10,749 bases of DNA from Aquificota bacterium (GCA_013153235.1 JAADEU010000124.1:1-10749), one strand, 5' to 3'; counted from the stretch's first letter, positions 1 to 6,838 are shown. Notes: a model not told the origin generated them from the letters alone. A program made the numbers and translations.

Positions 1-74
1 GAGAGAACCAGATAAATTGCAACAACAAGAATTCCAAAAACCGCTACCAGTTTCCATTTCAGGTCTGCTTTCAA
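1..74 (-). CDS. secD: Probable SecD N-terminus (partial, runs off left edge)
   Basis: Only the first 24 codons are in the window, read leftwards from a TTG at 74-72. The start is constrained by an in-frame stop (TAG, 80-78) two codons upstream, and a good ribosome binding site (AAAGGGG, about 89-83) sits 8 bases before it. The peptide starts with a short basic stretch (MKADLKWK) followed by a hydrophobic segment (LVAVFGILVVAIYLVL). That is the pattern of the first transmembrane helix of SecD, the membrane subunit that with SecF helps SecYEG complete protein export using the proton gradient. What is seen is a basic N-terminus and one membrane helix; the SecD assignment is inferred from resemblance of this short stretch, and another inner-membrane protein is possible. 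It is transcribed away from the dehydrogenase gene. Confidence 0.4.
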   Translation of the reverse strand, partial: MKADLKWKLVAVFGILVVAIYLVL

Positions 75-101
75 TACCTATTCCCCTTTTTGTTTCTTTA
101 G

Positions 102-130
102 TTCTTTTTATTGTTATTATCATATAAAAT
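102..130 (+). promoter_or_regulatory. Weak candidate promoter for the rightward nine-gene run
   Basis: TTCTTT (102-107) and TAAAAT (125-130) are 17 bases apart on the plus strand, upstream of the dehydrogenase gene. The -35 match is poor. It overlaps the leftward promoter candidate, so if both are real the two transcripts would compete or be co-regulated. This 90-base gap must carry the main rightward promoter unless transcription starts inside the secD-like gene region. Confidence 0.25.
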
Positions 131-144
131 TTTTTAATGGTAAA
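116..144 (-). promoter_or_regulatory. Candidate sigma70-type promoter for the leftward (secD-like) gene
   Basis: On the minus strand TTTACC (144-139) and GATAAT (121-116) are separated by 17 bases, matching 4/6 and 5/6 of the -35/-10 consensus. Transcription would start near 109, leaving a leader of roughly 35 bases. The region is AT-rich, so chance matches are easy; this is a candidate only. Confidence 0.35.
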
Positions 145-164
145 GAGAAACAGGGAGGATTGTG

Positions 165-1190
165 ATGAAGGCTGCCTACTATAACCAGCATGGAAGCTAC
201 GAGAACATAAAGGTGGGAATACTGCCTGACCCACAGATAGGGGATAACGAGGTTCTTGTAAGGGTTAAGGCCTTTTCCCTTAACCACCTTGATATATGGG
301 TGATGGAAGGTATGTATCCGGCTGAGATTCCAATGCCCCATATATTTGGCTCAGATGCCTCTGGAGTAGTTGAGAAGGTCGGGGCAGGTGTAAAACATGT
401 AAAACCCGGAGATAAGGTTATCGTCTATCCTGGAATATCCTGCGGTGTGTGTGAAAGATGTCTTTCAGGACAGGATAACCTGTGTAACAGCTATTTCTTA
501 CTGGGTGTGCTGAATAACGGTGTTTCTGCAGAGTATGTAAAGGTTCCTGCCATAAATCTGTTTAAGATACCTGATGGACTGTCCTTTGAGGAAGCAGCAT
601 CCATCGGGATTACATATACCACCATGTGGCACTCCCTTGTAACAAGGTCAGGGATAAAACCTGGAGATACAGTGCTGATACACGGAGGGGGAAGTGGTGT
701 TGGAACTGCAGGGATACAGATAGCAAAGATGTTCGGTGCAACGGTTATAACCACCGTAGGTGACGACTGGAAGGTGGAAAAGGCAAAAGAGATAGGAGCA
801 GACCATATCATTAACTATAAGAATATTGATTTTGTTGAGGCTGTTAAACAGATTACAGAGGGTAAGCTGTGTGACATAGTTATTGACCATATCGGACAGG
901 AGACATTTGCCGGTTCCATTGAATGTGCAAAAAGGGGAGCCTCCGTTGTGACCTTCGGTGCAACAACCGGTGGAGAGGCAACAGTTACACTGAGGAAGGT
1001 GTTCGGGAAAAATCTGAGAATCCACGGGGTGTATATGGGAACAAAAGGGGAAGTTGCCCACTATATGAAGTTTTTCCCACATAAACTGAAACCTGTAATT
1101 GATTCAGTATTTGAGCTTGAAAATGTTCAGGAAGCCTACAAAAAACTCCTTTCAAGACAGTTTTTCGGTAAAATCGTGGTGAAGATATGA
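165..1190 (+). CDS. Zinc-binding MDR dehydrogenase, quinone-oxidoreductase-like
   Basis: A 341-residue medium-chain dehydrogenase/reductase. The N-terminal GroES-like half runs to about residue 130 and the NAD(P)-binding Rossmann half follows, with GGGSGVGTAG at 174-183. Four cysteines, C93-x2-C96-x2-C99-x7-C107, form the structural zinc loop of zinc alcohol dehydrogenases. The usual catalytic-zinc ligands are not seen: the Cys near residue 37 is replaced (AFSLNHLD), GHE is GSD at 62-64, and no Cys appears in the third ligand region near 148-156. The N-x2-D and G-x-D pattern is that of quinone oxidoreductases, so it probably reduces a carbonyl or enone with NAD(P)H without catalytic zinc; the substrate is unknown. 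ATG at 165 is chosen over GTG at 162 because GGAGG (154-158) then sits 6 bases upstream. Its stop overlaps the next start (ATGA). Confidence 0.9.
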   Translation: MKAAYYNQHGSYENIKVGILPDPQIGDNEVLVRVKAFSLNHLDIWVMEGMYPAEIPMPHIFGSDASGVVEKVGAGVKHVKPGDKVIVYPGISCGVCERCLSGQDNLCNSYFLLGVLNNGVSAEYVKVPAINLFKIPDGLSFEEAASIGITYTTMWHSLVTRSGIKPGDTVLIHGGGSGVGTAGIQIAKMFGATVITTVGDDWKVEKAKEIGADHIINYKNIDFVEAVKQITEGKLCDIVIDHIGQETFAGSIECAKRGASVVTFGATTGGEATVTLRKVFGKNLRIHGVYMGTKGEVAHYMKFFPHKLKPVIDSVFELENVQEAYKKLLSRQFFGKIVVKI

Positions 1191-1960
1191 GCCCGATTCT
1201 GAGAATGGAAAATCTTACTGTAAAGCTGGGGGGAAGAGTAATTATTGAGAATATAAATCTGCGTATAAACAGGCAGGAAATTGTTGCAATTGTAGGACCA
1301 AACGGTGGCGGGAAAACCACCCTGATAAAAACGGCGCTGGGGCTGATAACACCAACAGAGGGAACTGTTGAGATACTGGGAACCACACCTGAAAAGGCAA
1401 TAAAAACCGGAAAAATCGGATACCTCCCCCAGAAAACAGACATCCCAAGGAATTTCCCCTTTTCCGTACTTGATGTTGTTCTCCTTGGACTGGTGAACTC
1501 AGGGCTATCCAGGAAGGAAAAACTGGAAAAGGCAAAGAAGTACCTGTCCTACGTGGGTATGGGGGGACTTGAAGACCATCCATACGGAAGGCTTTCCGGG
1601 GGACAGCAGCAGAGGGTTTCAATAGCAAGGGTTCTTGTGTCGGACCCTGAGATTATTTTCCTTGATGAGCCCTCAACAGGGATAGATGTTGTGGCACAGG
1701 AGAGTTTCTACGATTTTCTGAAAAAACTCAGGGACGAGAAAGGGATAACGGTTGTGATGGTATCCCATGACATTGGTGTTGTAGGTAAGTTCGTTGACAA
1801 GGTGGCAGGACTGAACAGATTTCTCCACTATTACGGACATCCGCGGGACTTTTTCCAGAGACATGTCCTTGAAAAACTGTACGGAACAGATGTTGAGCTG
1901 ATAATCCACTCACCGGAGTGTGTTGCCTGTGAGCATTTCCACTCTGACTTCAGGAAGTAA
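1187..1960 (+). CDS. znuC: Metal (Zn/Mn) ABC transporter ATP-binding protein
   Basis: A 257-residue ABC ATPase of the ZnuC/MntB type that powers metal uptake through the permease encoded next. Visible motifs are Walker A GPNGGGKTT (37-45), Q-loop Q82, signature LSGGQ (136-140), Walker B IIFLDE (156-161) and H-loop H194. The last 20 residues carry H241, C245, C248, H250 and H252, unlike the core ABC fold and suited to holding a metal ion. The start at 1187 overlaps the dehydrogenase stop by four bases; a second in-frame ATG at 1205 (residue 7) is possible. The stop lies two bases before the permease start. Family membership is secure. Zinc rather than manganese or iron is inferred from the neighbouring zinc enzymes. 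No solute-binding protein gene is adjacent. Confidence 0.9.
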   Translation: MSPILRMENLTVKLGGRVIIENINLRINRQEIVAIVGPNGGGKTTLIKTALGLITPTEGTVEILGTTPEKAIKTGKIGYLPQKTDIPRNFPFSVLDVVLLGLVNSGLSRKEKLEKAKKYLSYVGMGGLEDHPYGRLSGGQQQRVSIARVLVSDPEIIFLDEPSTGIDVVAQESFYDFLKKLRDEKGITVVMVSHDIGVVGKFVDKVAGLNRFLHYYGHPRDFFQRHVLEKLYGTDVELIIHSPECVACEHFHSDFRK

Positions 1961-1962
1961 AA

Positions 1963-2775
1963 ATGGCTGAGCTGCTGGAAATACCTTTTGTTCAGAATGC
2001 TTTGATAGGAGGGGTAATACTTGCCGTTCTCCTTTCTGTTTTATCCCTGTTTATTTATCTGAAAAACTGGTCTTTTATAAATGTGGGTATCTCCCATGCA
2101 GCATTTGGAGGACTGGCTGTAGGGTTTTACCTTGGACTATCCCCTACGGTTTTTGGAATTATTTTTGCCGTAGCCACAGGACTGCTTATAGGTTACATAA
2201 GCAGAAAAGGGGACATACATGAGGATATCTCCATAGGAATTCTATTCTCCATGTCCATGGCCTTCGGTGTTATTGTGATTACCCTTTCCCCCAACTACAA
2301 CACAGACCTGTTTACATTTTTATTCGGTAATATTCTGACCATATCAAAGGGTGATATTATTCTCCTTGGCGGCTTTTCTGTGTTTGCCCTTGGTTTCATA
2401 GCCGCCTTTTTCAATAAAATAATGTACTGCTGCTACAACGAGGAGGTTGCTTACGTCAGCGGAATAAACACACCGTTTTATTACTACAGTCTGATTACGA
2501 TTATAGCCATTGCCACAGTTCTTTCCGTAAAGCTGGTTGGGGTAATCCTTGCATCTGCCATGATGATACTCCCTGCAGCAATGGCAAACCAGATTTTCTG
2601 GCATTACAGAAAAATCCTTGTTTTTTCCGTGTTTTTCAGCATACTGATGGTGGTGGCAGGTATTTTCATATCCTTCCAGTACGACCTGCCTTCAGGTGCA
2701 ACAATCGTTCTCCTTTACTCGGCTTTATTCAGTATCAGCGTTCTTACAAAAAAGCTCATAGGGAAGGCTGGATAA
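1963..2775 (+). CDS. znuB: Metal (Zn/Mn) ABC transporter permease, ABC-3 family
   Basis: A 270-residue polytopic membrane protein of the ZnuB/MntC/TroC permease family, forming the channel of a high-affinity divalent-metal importer. About eight hydrophobic segments can be seen, near 13-33, 45-60, 62-80, 90-110, 131-150, 172-213 (two), 218-238 and 244-264. The segment LVGVILASAMMILPAAMA (191-208) is the hallmark of this family. It starts two bases after the ATPase stop, with AGGAAG (1951-1956) inside the end of that gene as ribosome binding site, so ATPase and permease are translated together. The stop TAA is followed after one base by the rsmE start. Metal specificity cannot be read from the sequence; zinc is favoured from context. 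Confidence 0.88.
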   Translation: MAELLEIPFVQNALIGGVILAVLLSVLSLFIYLKNWSFINVGISHAAFGGLAVGFYLGLSPTVFGIIFAVATGLLIGYISRKGDIHEDISIGILFSMSMAFGVIVITLSPNYNTDLFTFLFGNILTISKGDIILLGGFSVFALGFIAAFFNKIMYCCYNEEVAYVSGINTPFYYYSLITIIAIATVLSVKLVGVILASAMMILPAAMANQIFWHYRKILVFSVFFSILMVVAGIFISFQYDLPSGATIVLLYSALFSISVLTKKLIGKAG

Positions 2776-2776
2776 G

Positions 2777-3475
2777 ATGGGACTGCCTCGTTTTATAGGA
2801 AAGGTGGAAGGAGAGAAGTTTATTATTGAAGGGGAAGAGTACCACCACGCTAAGGTCAGGAGGGTCAGGGAAGGACAGGAGATAGAGATAAACGACCTGG
2901 AGGGGAATATCTACAGGGGAAAGGTCACCCAGATTACAAAAAAATTCCTTAAGGGGAAAATCCTCCACAGGGTTGAGCTGGAAGAACCTCCCATTGAGAT
3001 TGAGCTCTTTCTTGGCGTTCCAAACAGACCATCAAAGATTGATGAGCTGATGGAGGCTATCACAGAACTGGGTGTGAAGAGATTTATCCCTGTTATTACA
3101 AAAAATACCGCCGTAAAGGAAAAGGATGTACTGAAAAAAATACCTAAATGGGAAAAGATATCCCTCAACTCAATAAAACAGTGTGGCAGGCTGTTTCCTG
3201 TGGAAATAAAAGAACCTGTACACCTGAAAGATATAGAAACAGACGCAGAGAAAAAAATCCTGTTTTACGAGAAAGAAAGGGAAAGGAGGCTTGAAACAGG
3301 GATAAAATGCAAGAAAGTAGCGGTTATAGTTGGACCTGAGGGTGGATTTACAGAAGAAGAGGTAAAGCTCCTTGAAGAAAAAGGCTTTAAGCCCTACACC
3401 CTGGGAAATTATATCCTGAGAATGGAAACCGCCGTGGTTTCGGCAATTTGCCAGGTAAATTTTTCCTGCAGGTAG
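2777..3475 (+). CDS. rsmE: 16S rRNA (uracil1498-N3)-methyltransferase
   Basis: A 232-residue protein of the RsmE family, which uses S-adenosylmethionine to methylate N3 of U1498 in the 30S subunit. The N-terminal PUA-like beta domain spans about 1-70, with the YHH motif typical of the family at 22-24. The C-terminal SPOUT (knotted) domain follows: GPEGGF at 186-191 and LGNYILRMETAV at 209-220 build the SAM-binding knot. Position 211 is Asn where I recall Arg in many homologues (LGxRILR); the rest of the knot motif is intact. Length is normal for the family. It begins one base after the permease stop. The gene has no obvious tie to metal transport and looks like an operon passenger. Confidence 0.92.
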   Translation: MGLPRFIGKVEGEKFIIEGEEYHHAKVRRVREGQEIEINDLEGNIYRGKVTQITKKFLKGKILHRVELEEPPIEIELFLGVPNRPSKIDELMEAITELGVKRFIPVITKNTAVKEKDVLKKIPKWEKISLNSIKQCGRLFPVEIKEPVHLKDIETDAEKKILFYEKERERRLETGIKCKKVAVIVGPEGGFTEEEVKLLEEKGFKPYTLGNYILRMETAVVSAICQVNFSCR

Positions 3476-3481
3476 TATAAT
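3476..3481 (+). promoter_or_regulatory. Perfect TATAAT -10 box, possible internal promoter for hemB
   Basis: TATAAT lies immediately after the rsmE stop, 33 bases before the hemB start, in the one clear gap of the nine-gene run. The -35 is weak: TTGCCA (3448-3453) is good in sequence but 22 bases away, and the 17-base position reads AGGTAA. It may let hemB and the genes after it be expressed independently of the metal transporter. Confidence 0.4.
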
Positions 3482-3514
3482 GTAAATAACCAAGTAAAAA
3501 AGGCGGGGTGGAGT

Positions 3515-4489
3515 ATGGCTTTTCCTGTACATAGACCAAGAAGGCTTAGGAAGAATGAAAACATCAGAAGACTTGTAAGGGAAAATCATATATCTGTGGA
3601 TGACCTGATATATCCACTGTTTATAGAAGAAGGTGAGAACATAAAGAAAGAGGTACCCTCAATGCCTGGTATATACAGATGGTCACTGGACAGGATAGAT
3701 GAGGAACTTGAAGAGGTATCAGAGCTTGGCATACCGGCGGTTCTTTTATTTGGGATACCTGCCCACAAAGATGAAGTGGGAAGCGAAACATGGAACGAAG
3801 AGGGGATAATACAGCAGGCAATCAGACATATAAAAAAGAACTACCCGGACCTTTATGTAATCACGGATGTTTGCTTCTGTGAATACACAGAACACGGGCA
3901 CTGTGGTGTGCTACACAACCACGATGTTGCAAATGATATAACACTTGAAAATACCAAGAAACAGGTGGTTTCCCACGCAGAGGCAGGGGCAGACATGGTT
4001 GCCCCATCGGGAATGATGGATGGTGTCGTAAAGGTAATAAGGGAAGCACTGGACGGTGCAGGGTTCACAGATATTCCGATAATGGCATATTCTGCAAAAT
4101 ACGCATCGGCGTACTACGGACCTTTCAGGGACGCCGCAGATTCAGCCCCTGCATTTGGGGACAGGAGAACATACCAGATGGACCCTGCAAACAGAAGGGA
4201 AGCCCTCAAAGAAGTGGCACTTGATGTTGAGGAAGGGGCAGATATTGTTATGGTAAAACCCGCCCTTGCGTACCTTGACATCATCAGTGATATCAAGCAG
4301 CAGTTTAACCTCCCTGTGGCTGCGTACAACGTAAGCGGGGAGTACTCAATGGTAAAGGCAGCTGGAAAACTGGGTTGGATAGACGAAAATAAAGTTATGA
4401 TGGAAACGGTTCTGTCAATGAAAAGGGCAGGAGCCGATATAATTATTACATACCACGCAAAGGAAATAGCTAAAATTATCAAGGGCTGA
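3515..4489 (+). CDS. hemB: Delta-aminolevulinic acid dehydratase (porphobilinogen synthase), zinc type
   Basis: A 324-residue cytosolic enzyme condensing two 5-aminolevulinate molecules into porphobilinogen, an early step in haem, sirohaem and cobalamin synthesis. The catalytic lysines are visible: K195 in AYSAK and the Schiff-base K248 in MVKPA. The metal site reads DVCFCEYTEHGHCG (119-131 region) with C120, C122 and C130, the three-cysteine zinc form rather than the Asp-rich magnesium form. Length matches the family. ATG at 3515 is preceded by a purine-rich GGGGTGGAG site ending about 3 bases upstream. A zinc-dependent HemB downstream of a metal importer fits a shared need for zinc. Two bases separate its stop from the M23 peptidase start. 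Confidence 0.96.
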   Translation: MAFPVHRPRRLRKNENIRRLVRENHISVDDLIYPLFIEEGENIKKEVPSMPGIYRWSLDRIDEELEEVSELGIPAVLLFGIPAHKDEVGSETWNEEGIIQQAIRHIKKNYPDLYVITDVCFCEYTEHGHCGVLHNHDVANDITLENTKKQVVSHAEAGADMVAPSGMMDGVVKVIREALDGAGFTDIPIMAYSAKYASAYYGPFRDAADSAPAFGDRRTYQMDPANRREALKEVALDVEEGADIVMVKPALAYLDIISDIKQQFNLPVAAYNVSGEYSMVKAAGKLGWIDENKVMMETVLSMKRAGADIIITYHAKEIAKIIKG

Positions 4490-4491
4490 AG

Positions 4492-5292
4492 ATGGAAAAA
4501 AAGGGTTTTATAAAATACTACATAATAGGTCTTACGCTAATCTCCTTTACAGCACTGTTCCTTTCTTTAAACTCCTCAGGTGATGTAAAGAAATTGAAGA
4601 AAGAGCTTTCCTTGAAGGAAAAAACCATTCAGGAGCTTAAAGCCCAGCTTGAGGAGAAGGACAGGCAGCTTCAGCAGATTGCACAGGAAAAAGAACTGCT
4701 CGTTAAAAAGCTAAAAATCATTGAGGAAAAAATCAAAAAGGCAAACAAAACACTGAAGAGAAAAGGAATCAGGATAAAACTGCCCCAGGGTGGTAAGTTC
4801 ATACCTGCCGAAGAGGGCGAAAAACTCCAGCTTTACGCAGACACTCTGGATAAGAACATAGACAAACTCCTGAAGGTAATGGCGGATGTACCCATCGGTG
4901 TCCCACTGTACGGAAGAATAACATCAAGGTTTGGATACAGAAAAGACCCATTTAACGGCAGAAGGGCATTCCACTCTGGACTTGACCTGAAGGCAAGGTA
5001 CAAACAGGCTGTTTTCGCCACAGCAAACGGGTATGTTGAGTTTGCCGGCTGGAAGCCGGGATACGGAAAACTGGTGATAATCAGGCATAAGTACGGATAC
5101 AAAACATACTACGGACACCTGTCAAAAATCAGGGTTAAAAAGGGCAGATGGGTAAAGGCAGGTACAGTTATAGGATACGCAGGAAGTACAGGCAGGTCCA
5201 CAGGGGTTCATCTGCATTACGAGATAAGAAGGTATGGAAAGCTGATAAATCCACTTAAATTCCTGTACCTCAACAGGACAAACTCATTCTGA
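4492..5292 (+). CDS. Membrane-anchored coiled-coil M23/LytM zinc endopeptidase
   Basis: A 266-residue envelope protein. One hydrophobic segment (8-26) anchors it or serves as an uncleaved signal. A Lys/Glu/Gln-rich stretch (about 31-95) predicts a coiled coil. The C-terminal domain (about 138-258) is a LytM/M23 peptidase, the class that cuts peptide cross-links of peptidoglycan. The active site looks intact: zinc ligands H161 and D165 (HSGLD) and H242, with H209 (GHL) and H240 (HLH) as catalytic histidines. The layout resembles EnvC/NlpD-type division factors, but those activators usually have degenerate sites, so this one is more likely a true hydrolase. It could serve wall growth or daughter-cell separation. 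Its stop overlaps the exonuclease start by one base (TGATG). Confidence 0.88.
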   Translation: MEKKGFIKYYIIGLTLISFTALFLSLNSSGDVKKLKKELSLKEKTIQELKAQLEEKDRQLQQIAQEKELLVKKLKIIEEKIKKANKTLKRKGIRIKLPQGGKFIPAEEGEKLQLYADTLDKNIDKLLKVMADVPIGVPLYGRITSRFGYRKDPFNGRRAFHSGLDLKARYKQAVFATANGYVEFAGWKPGYGKLVIIRHKYGYKTYYGHLSKIRVKKGRWVKAGTVIGYAGSTGRSTGVHLHYEIRRYGKLINPLKFLYLNRTNSF

Positions 5293-6188
5293 TGGAAAAC
5301 AGGAAAAAACTGGTCTTAATAGACGGTTCTTCATACTTCTACAGGGCTTTTTATGCACTGCCCCCTTTAACATCACCTTCAGGTATGCCTACAGGGGCAA
5401 TCTACGGCTTTATCAGGATGGTCTCAAAGCTGATGAATGAGCTGAACCCTGAGTATATCGCCGTTGCATTTGACCTTCCAGGGAAAACATTCAGACATGA
5501 TGAGTATAAAGAGTACAAAGCCACCAGAAAAGAAACCCCGGACGAGCTGAAGGTCCAGATACCCCACCTTAAAGAAATCCTGAAGCTGTGGGGGATAAAA
5601 ATCATAGAAATGCCTGGATACGAGGCTGATGATATTATTGCAACACTGGCAAAAAAGGGAAAGGAAGAAGGCTTTGAGGTAATAATCGTAACCCCCGATA
5701 AGGATATGATGCAGCTGGTTGAGGAAGGAATATACATACTGAACCCTGTTACGGAAGAGCTGTACGACAGGGAAAAGGTAAAGGAAAAATACGGAATATA
5801 CCCTGAGCAGTTTGTTGATTACCTTGCAATAGTAGGGGATACTGTTGACAATATCATAGGGGTCAAAGGCGTTGGTCCAAAGACCGCCGAAAAACTCCTG
5901 AACCAGTACGGAAGTCTGGAAGGGATACTGAAACACCTTGATGAACTCAAACCCCGTATAAAAGAAGCCTTTGAAGAGGCCATGGACAGGCTTGAACAGA
6001 ACAGATTTTTAGTTAAATTAAAAACTGACGTGGATGTTGGGTTATCTCCACAGATGCTGAAAAAGGAAAAGGCAGACCTTTTAAGGCTAAAAGAGAAGTT
6101 TCAGGAACTGGGTTTCAAAACTCTGCTGAAAGAAATTGGAAAAGGGAAAAAAGTTGAAGAAAAAGGGCAGCAAAAAAGCCTCTTCTGA
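5292..6188 (+). CDS. Free-standing 5'-3' exonuclease / flap nuclease (PolA N-terminal domain-like)
   Basis: A 298-residue nuclease equal to the 5'-nuclease domain of DNA polymerase I, without any polymerase domain. It should remove RNA primers and 5' flaps during Okazaki maturation and repair. Acidic metal-binding residues are seen at D11 (IDGSS), D61, E111/D113/D114 (YEADD), D136/D138 (TPDKD) and D183/D186 (GDTVDN). The helix-hairpin-helix segment GVKGVGPKTAEKLL (190-203) binds DNA, and the helical-arch region YKEYKATR (72-79) is present. The protein ends in QQKSLF, resembling the beta-sliding-clamp motif (QLxLF consensus). Recalled knowledge: Aquifex PolA lacks the 5'-nuclease domain, so a separate gene fits that phylum. 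The last 35 bases overlap nth in another frame. Confidence 0.92.
   Translation: MENRKKLVLIDGSSYFYRAFYALPPLTSPSGMPTGAIYGFIRMVSKLMNELNPEYIAVAFDLPGKTFRHDEYKEYKATRKETPDELKVQIPHLKEILKLWGIKIIEMPGYEADDIIATLAKKGKEEGFEVIIVTPDKDMMQLVEEGIYILNPVTEELYDREKVKEKYGIYPEQFVDYLAIVGDTVDNIIGVKGVGPKTAEKLLNQYGSLEGILKHLDELKPRIKEAFEEAMDRLEQNRFLVKLKTDVDVGLSPQMLKKEKADLLRLKEKFQELGFKTLLKEIGKGKKVEEKGQQKSLF
6141..6146 (+). promoter_or_regulatory. Ribosome binding site deciding the nth start
   Basis: AAAGGG lies 7 bases upstream of TTG 6154, inside the exonuclease gene. No comparable site precedes the other in-frame TTG at 6136, so 6154 is preferred. No ATG, GTG or TTG follows in frame before the conserved Nth region, so translation must begin within the exonuclease gene. 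Confidence 0.5.
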
Positions 6189-6828
6189 AGAGATAAAGGT
6201 CCCTTTTACAGAAGAAGAACTGATATCACGGCTAAAGAAACACTTTCCTGAGCCGTGGATTGACCTGAATTTTGAGAACCCATACCAGCTTCTTGTTGTA
6301 ACGATTCTTGCGGCACAGACCACAGACAAAAAGGTAAACGAGATATCACCTGAGTTTTTCAGAAGATTTCCAGACCCATTTGCCGTTGCAAAAGCCCCCC
6401 TTGAGGAGATAGAAGAGGTAATAAAGTCTGTAAATTACTACAGGAGAAAGGCAAAACTGATAAAGGAATGCTGCGAGGTTCTTGTAAAGGAGTACAACGG
6501 TCAGGTCCCTGATACACTTGAGGAGCTTGTAAAGCTACCGGGGGTAGGCAGAAAAACGGCAAATGTCATACTGGTAAACGCGTTCAACAAACCTGCCATT
6601 GTGGTGGATACCCATGTTAAAAGGGTAAGCCAGAGACTTGGTCTGACAAAATCAAACAATCCAGACAAGATAGAAAAAGACCTTGCCAGATTTTTCTCAA
6701 AAGAAAACTGGGTTTATATATCAAAAGCCTTAGTGCTTTTTGGCAGATACGTATGTAAGGCAAAAAATCCAGACTGTAAAAACTGCCATCTGTCTGACAT
6801 CTGTCCCTATGAAAAGAAAAATCTGTGA
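6154..6828 (+). CDS. nth: Endonuclease III (DNA glycosylase / AP lyase)
   Basis: A 224-residue base-excision-repair enzyme that removes oxidised pyrimidines and cuts at abasic sites. The helix-hairpin-helix LPGVGRKTAN (128-137) carries the catalytic lysine K134, and D152 in VDTHV is the catalytic aspartate. A C-terminal [4Fe-4S] site is complete: C201-x6-C208-x2-C211-x5-C217. The likely start is TTG 6154, backed by AAAGGG 7 bases upstream; TTG 6136 would add six residues. Either way the gene overlaps the exonuclease and begins with a Lys-rich extension (MKKKGSKKAS) before the conserved domain, longer than I recall for the E. coli enzyme and possibly aiding DNA contact. nrnA follows 10 bases after the stop. 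Confidence 0.93.
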   Translation: MKKKGSKKASSEEIKVPFTEEELISRLKKHFPEPWIDLNFENPYQLLVVTILAAQTTDKKVNEISPEFFRRFPDPFAVAKAPLEEIEEVIKSVNYYRRKAKLIKECCEVLVKEYNGQVPDTLEELVKLPGVGRKTANVILVNAFNKPAIVVDTHVKRVSQRLGLTKSNNPDKIEKDLARFFSKENWVYISKALVLFGRYVCKAKNPDCKNCHLSDICPYEKKNL

Positions 6829-6838
6829 GGGAAAGGAG

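Noticed and set aside
100..160. Zur-type operator upstream of the metal-transporter run
   Set aside because: The gap is AT-rich and holds TTAT-CAT-ATAA (117-127), but no long dyad resembling a known Zur box; 4-base arms are expected by chance.
162..164. GTG start for the dehydrogenase, one codon before ATG 165
   Set aside because: Only 3 bases from GGAGG; the following ATG has normal spacing and gives the usual MKA-type MDR N-terminus.
5424..5936. 170-residue minus-strand frame antisense to the 5' nuclease
   Set aside because: Aromatic/Cys-rich composition typical of a shadow frame; the plus-strand gene is unambiguous.
6136..6153. Upstream TTG start for nth
   Set aside because: No clear ribosome binding site upstream, whereas TTG 6154 has AAAGGG at 7 bases. 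It cannot be fully excluded.
6740..6838. Longer nrnA reading frame starting inside nth
   Set aside because: It would overlap nth by about 90 bases, adds Cys-rich sequence foreign to the family, and a better start exists at 6839.
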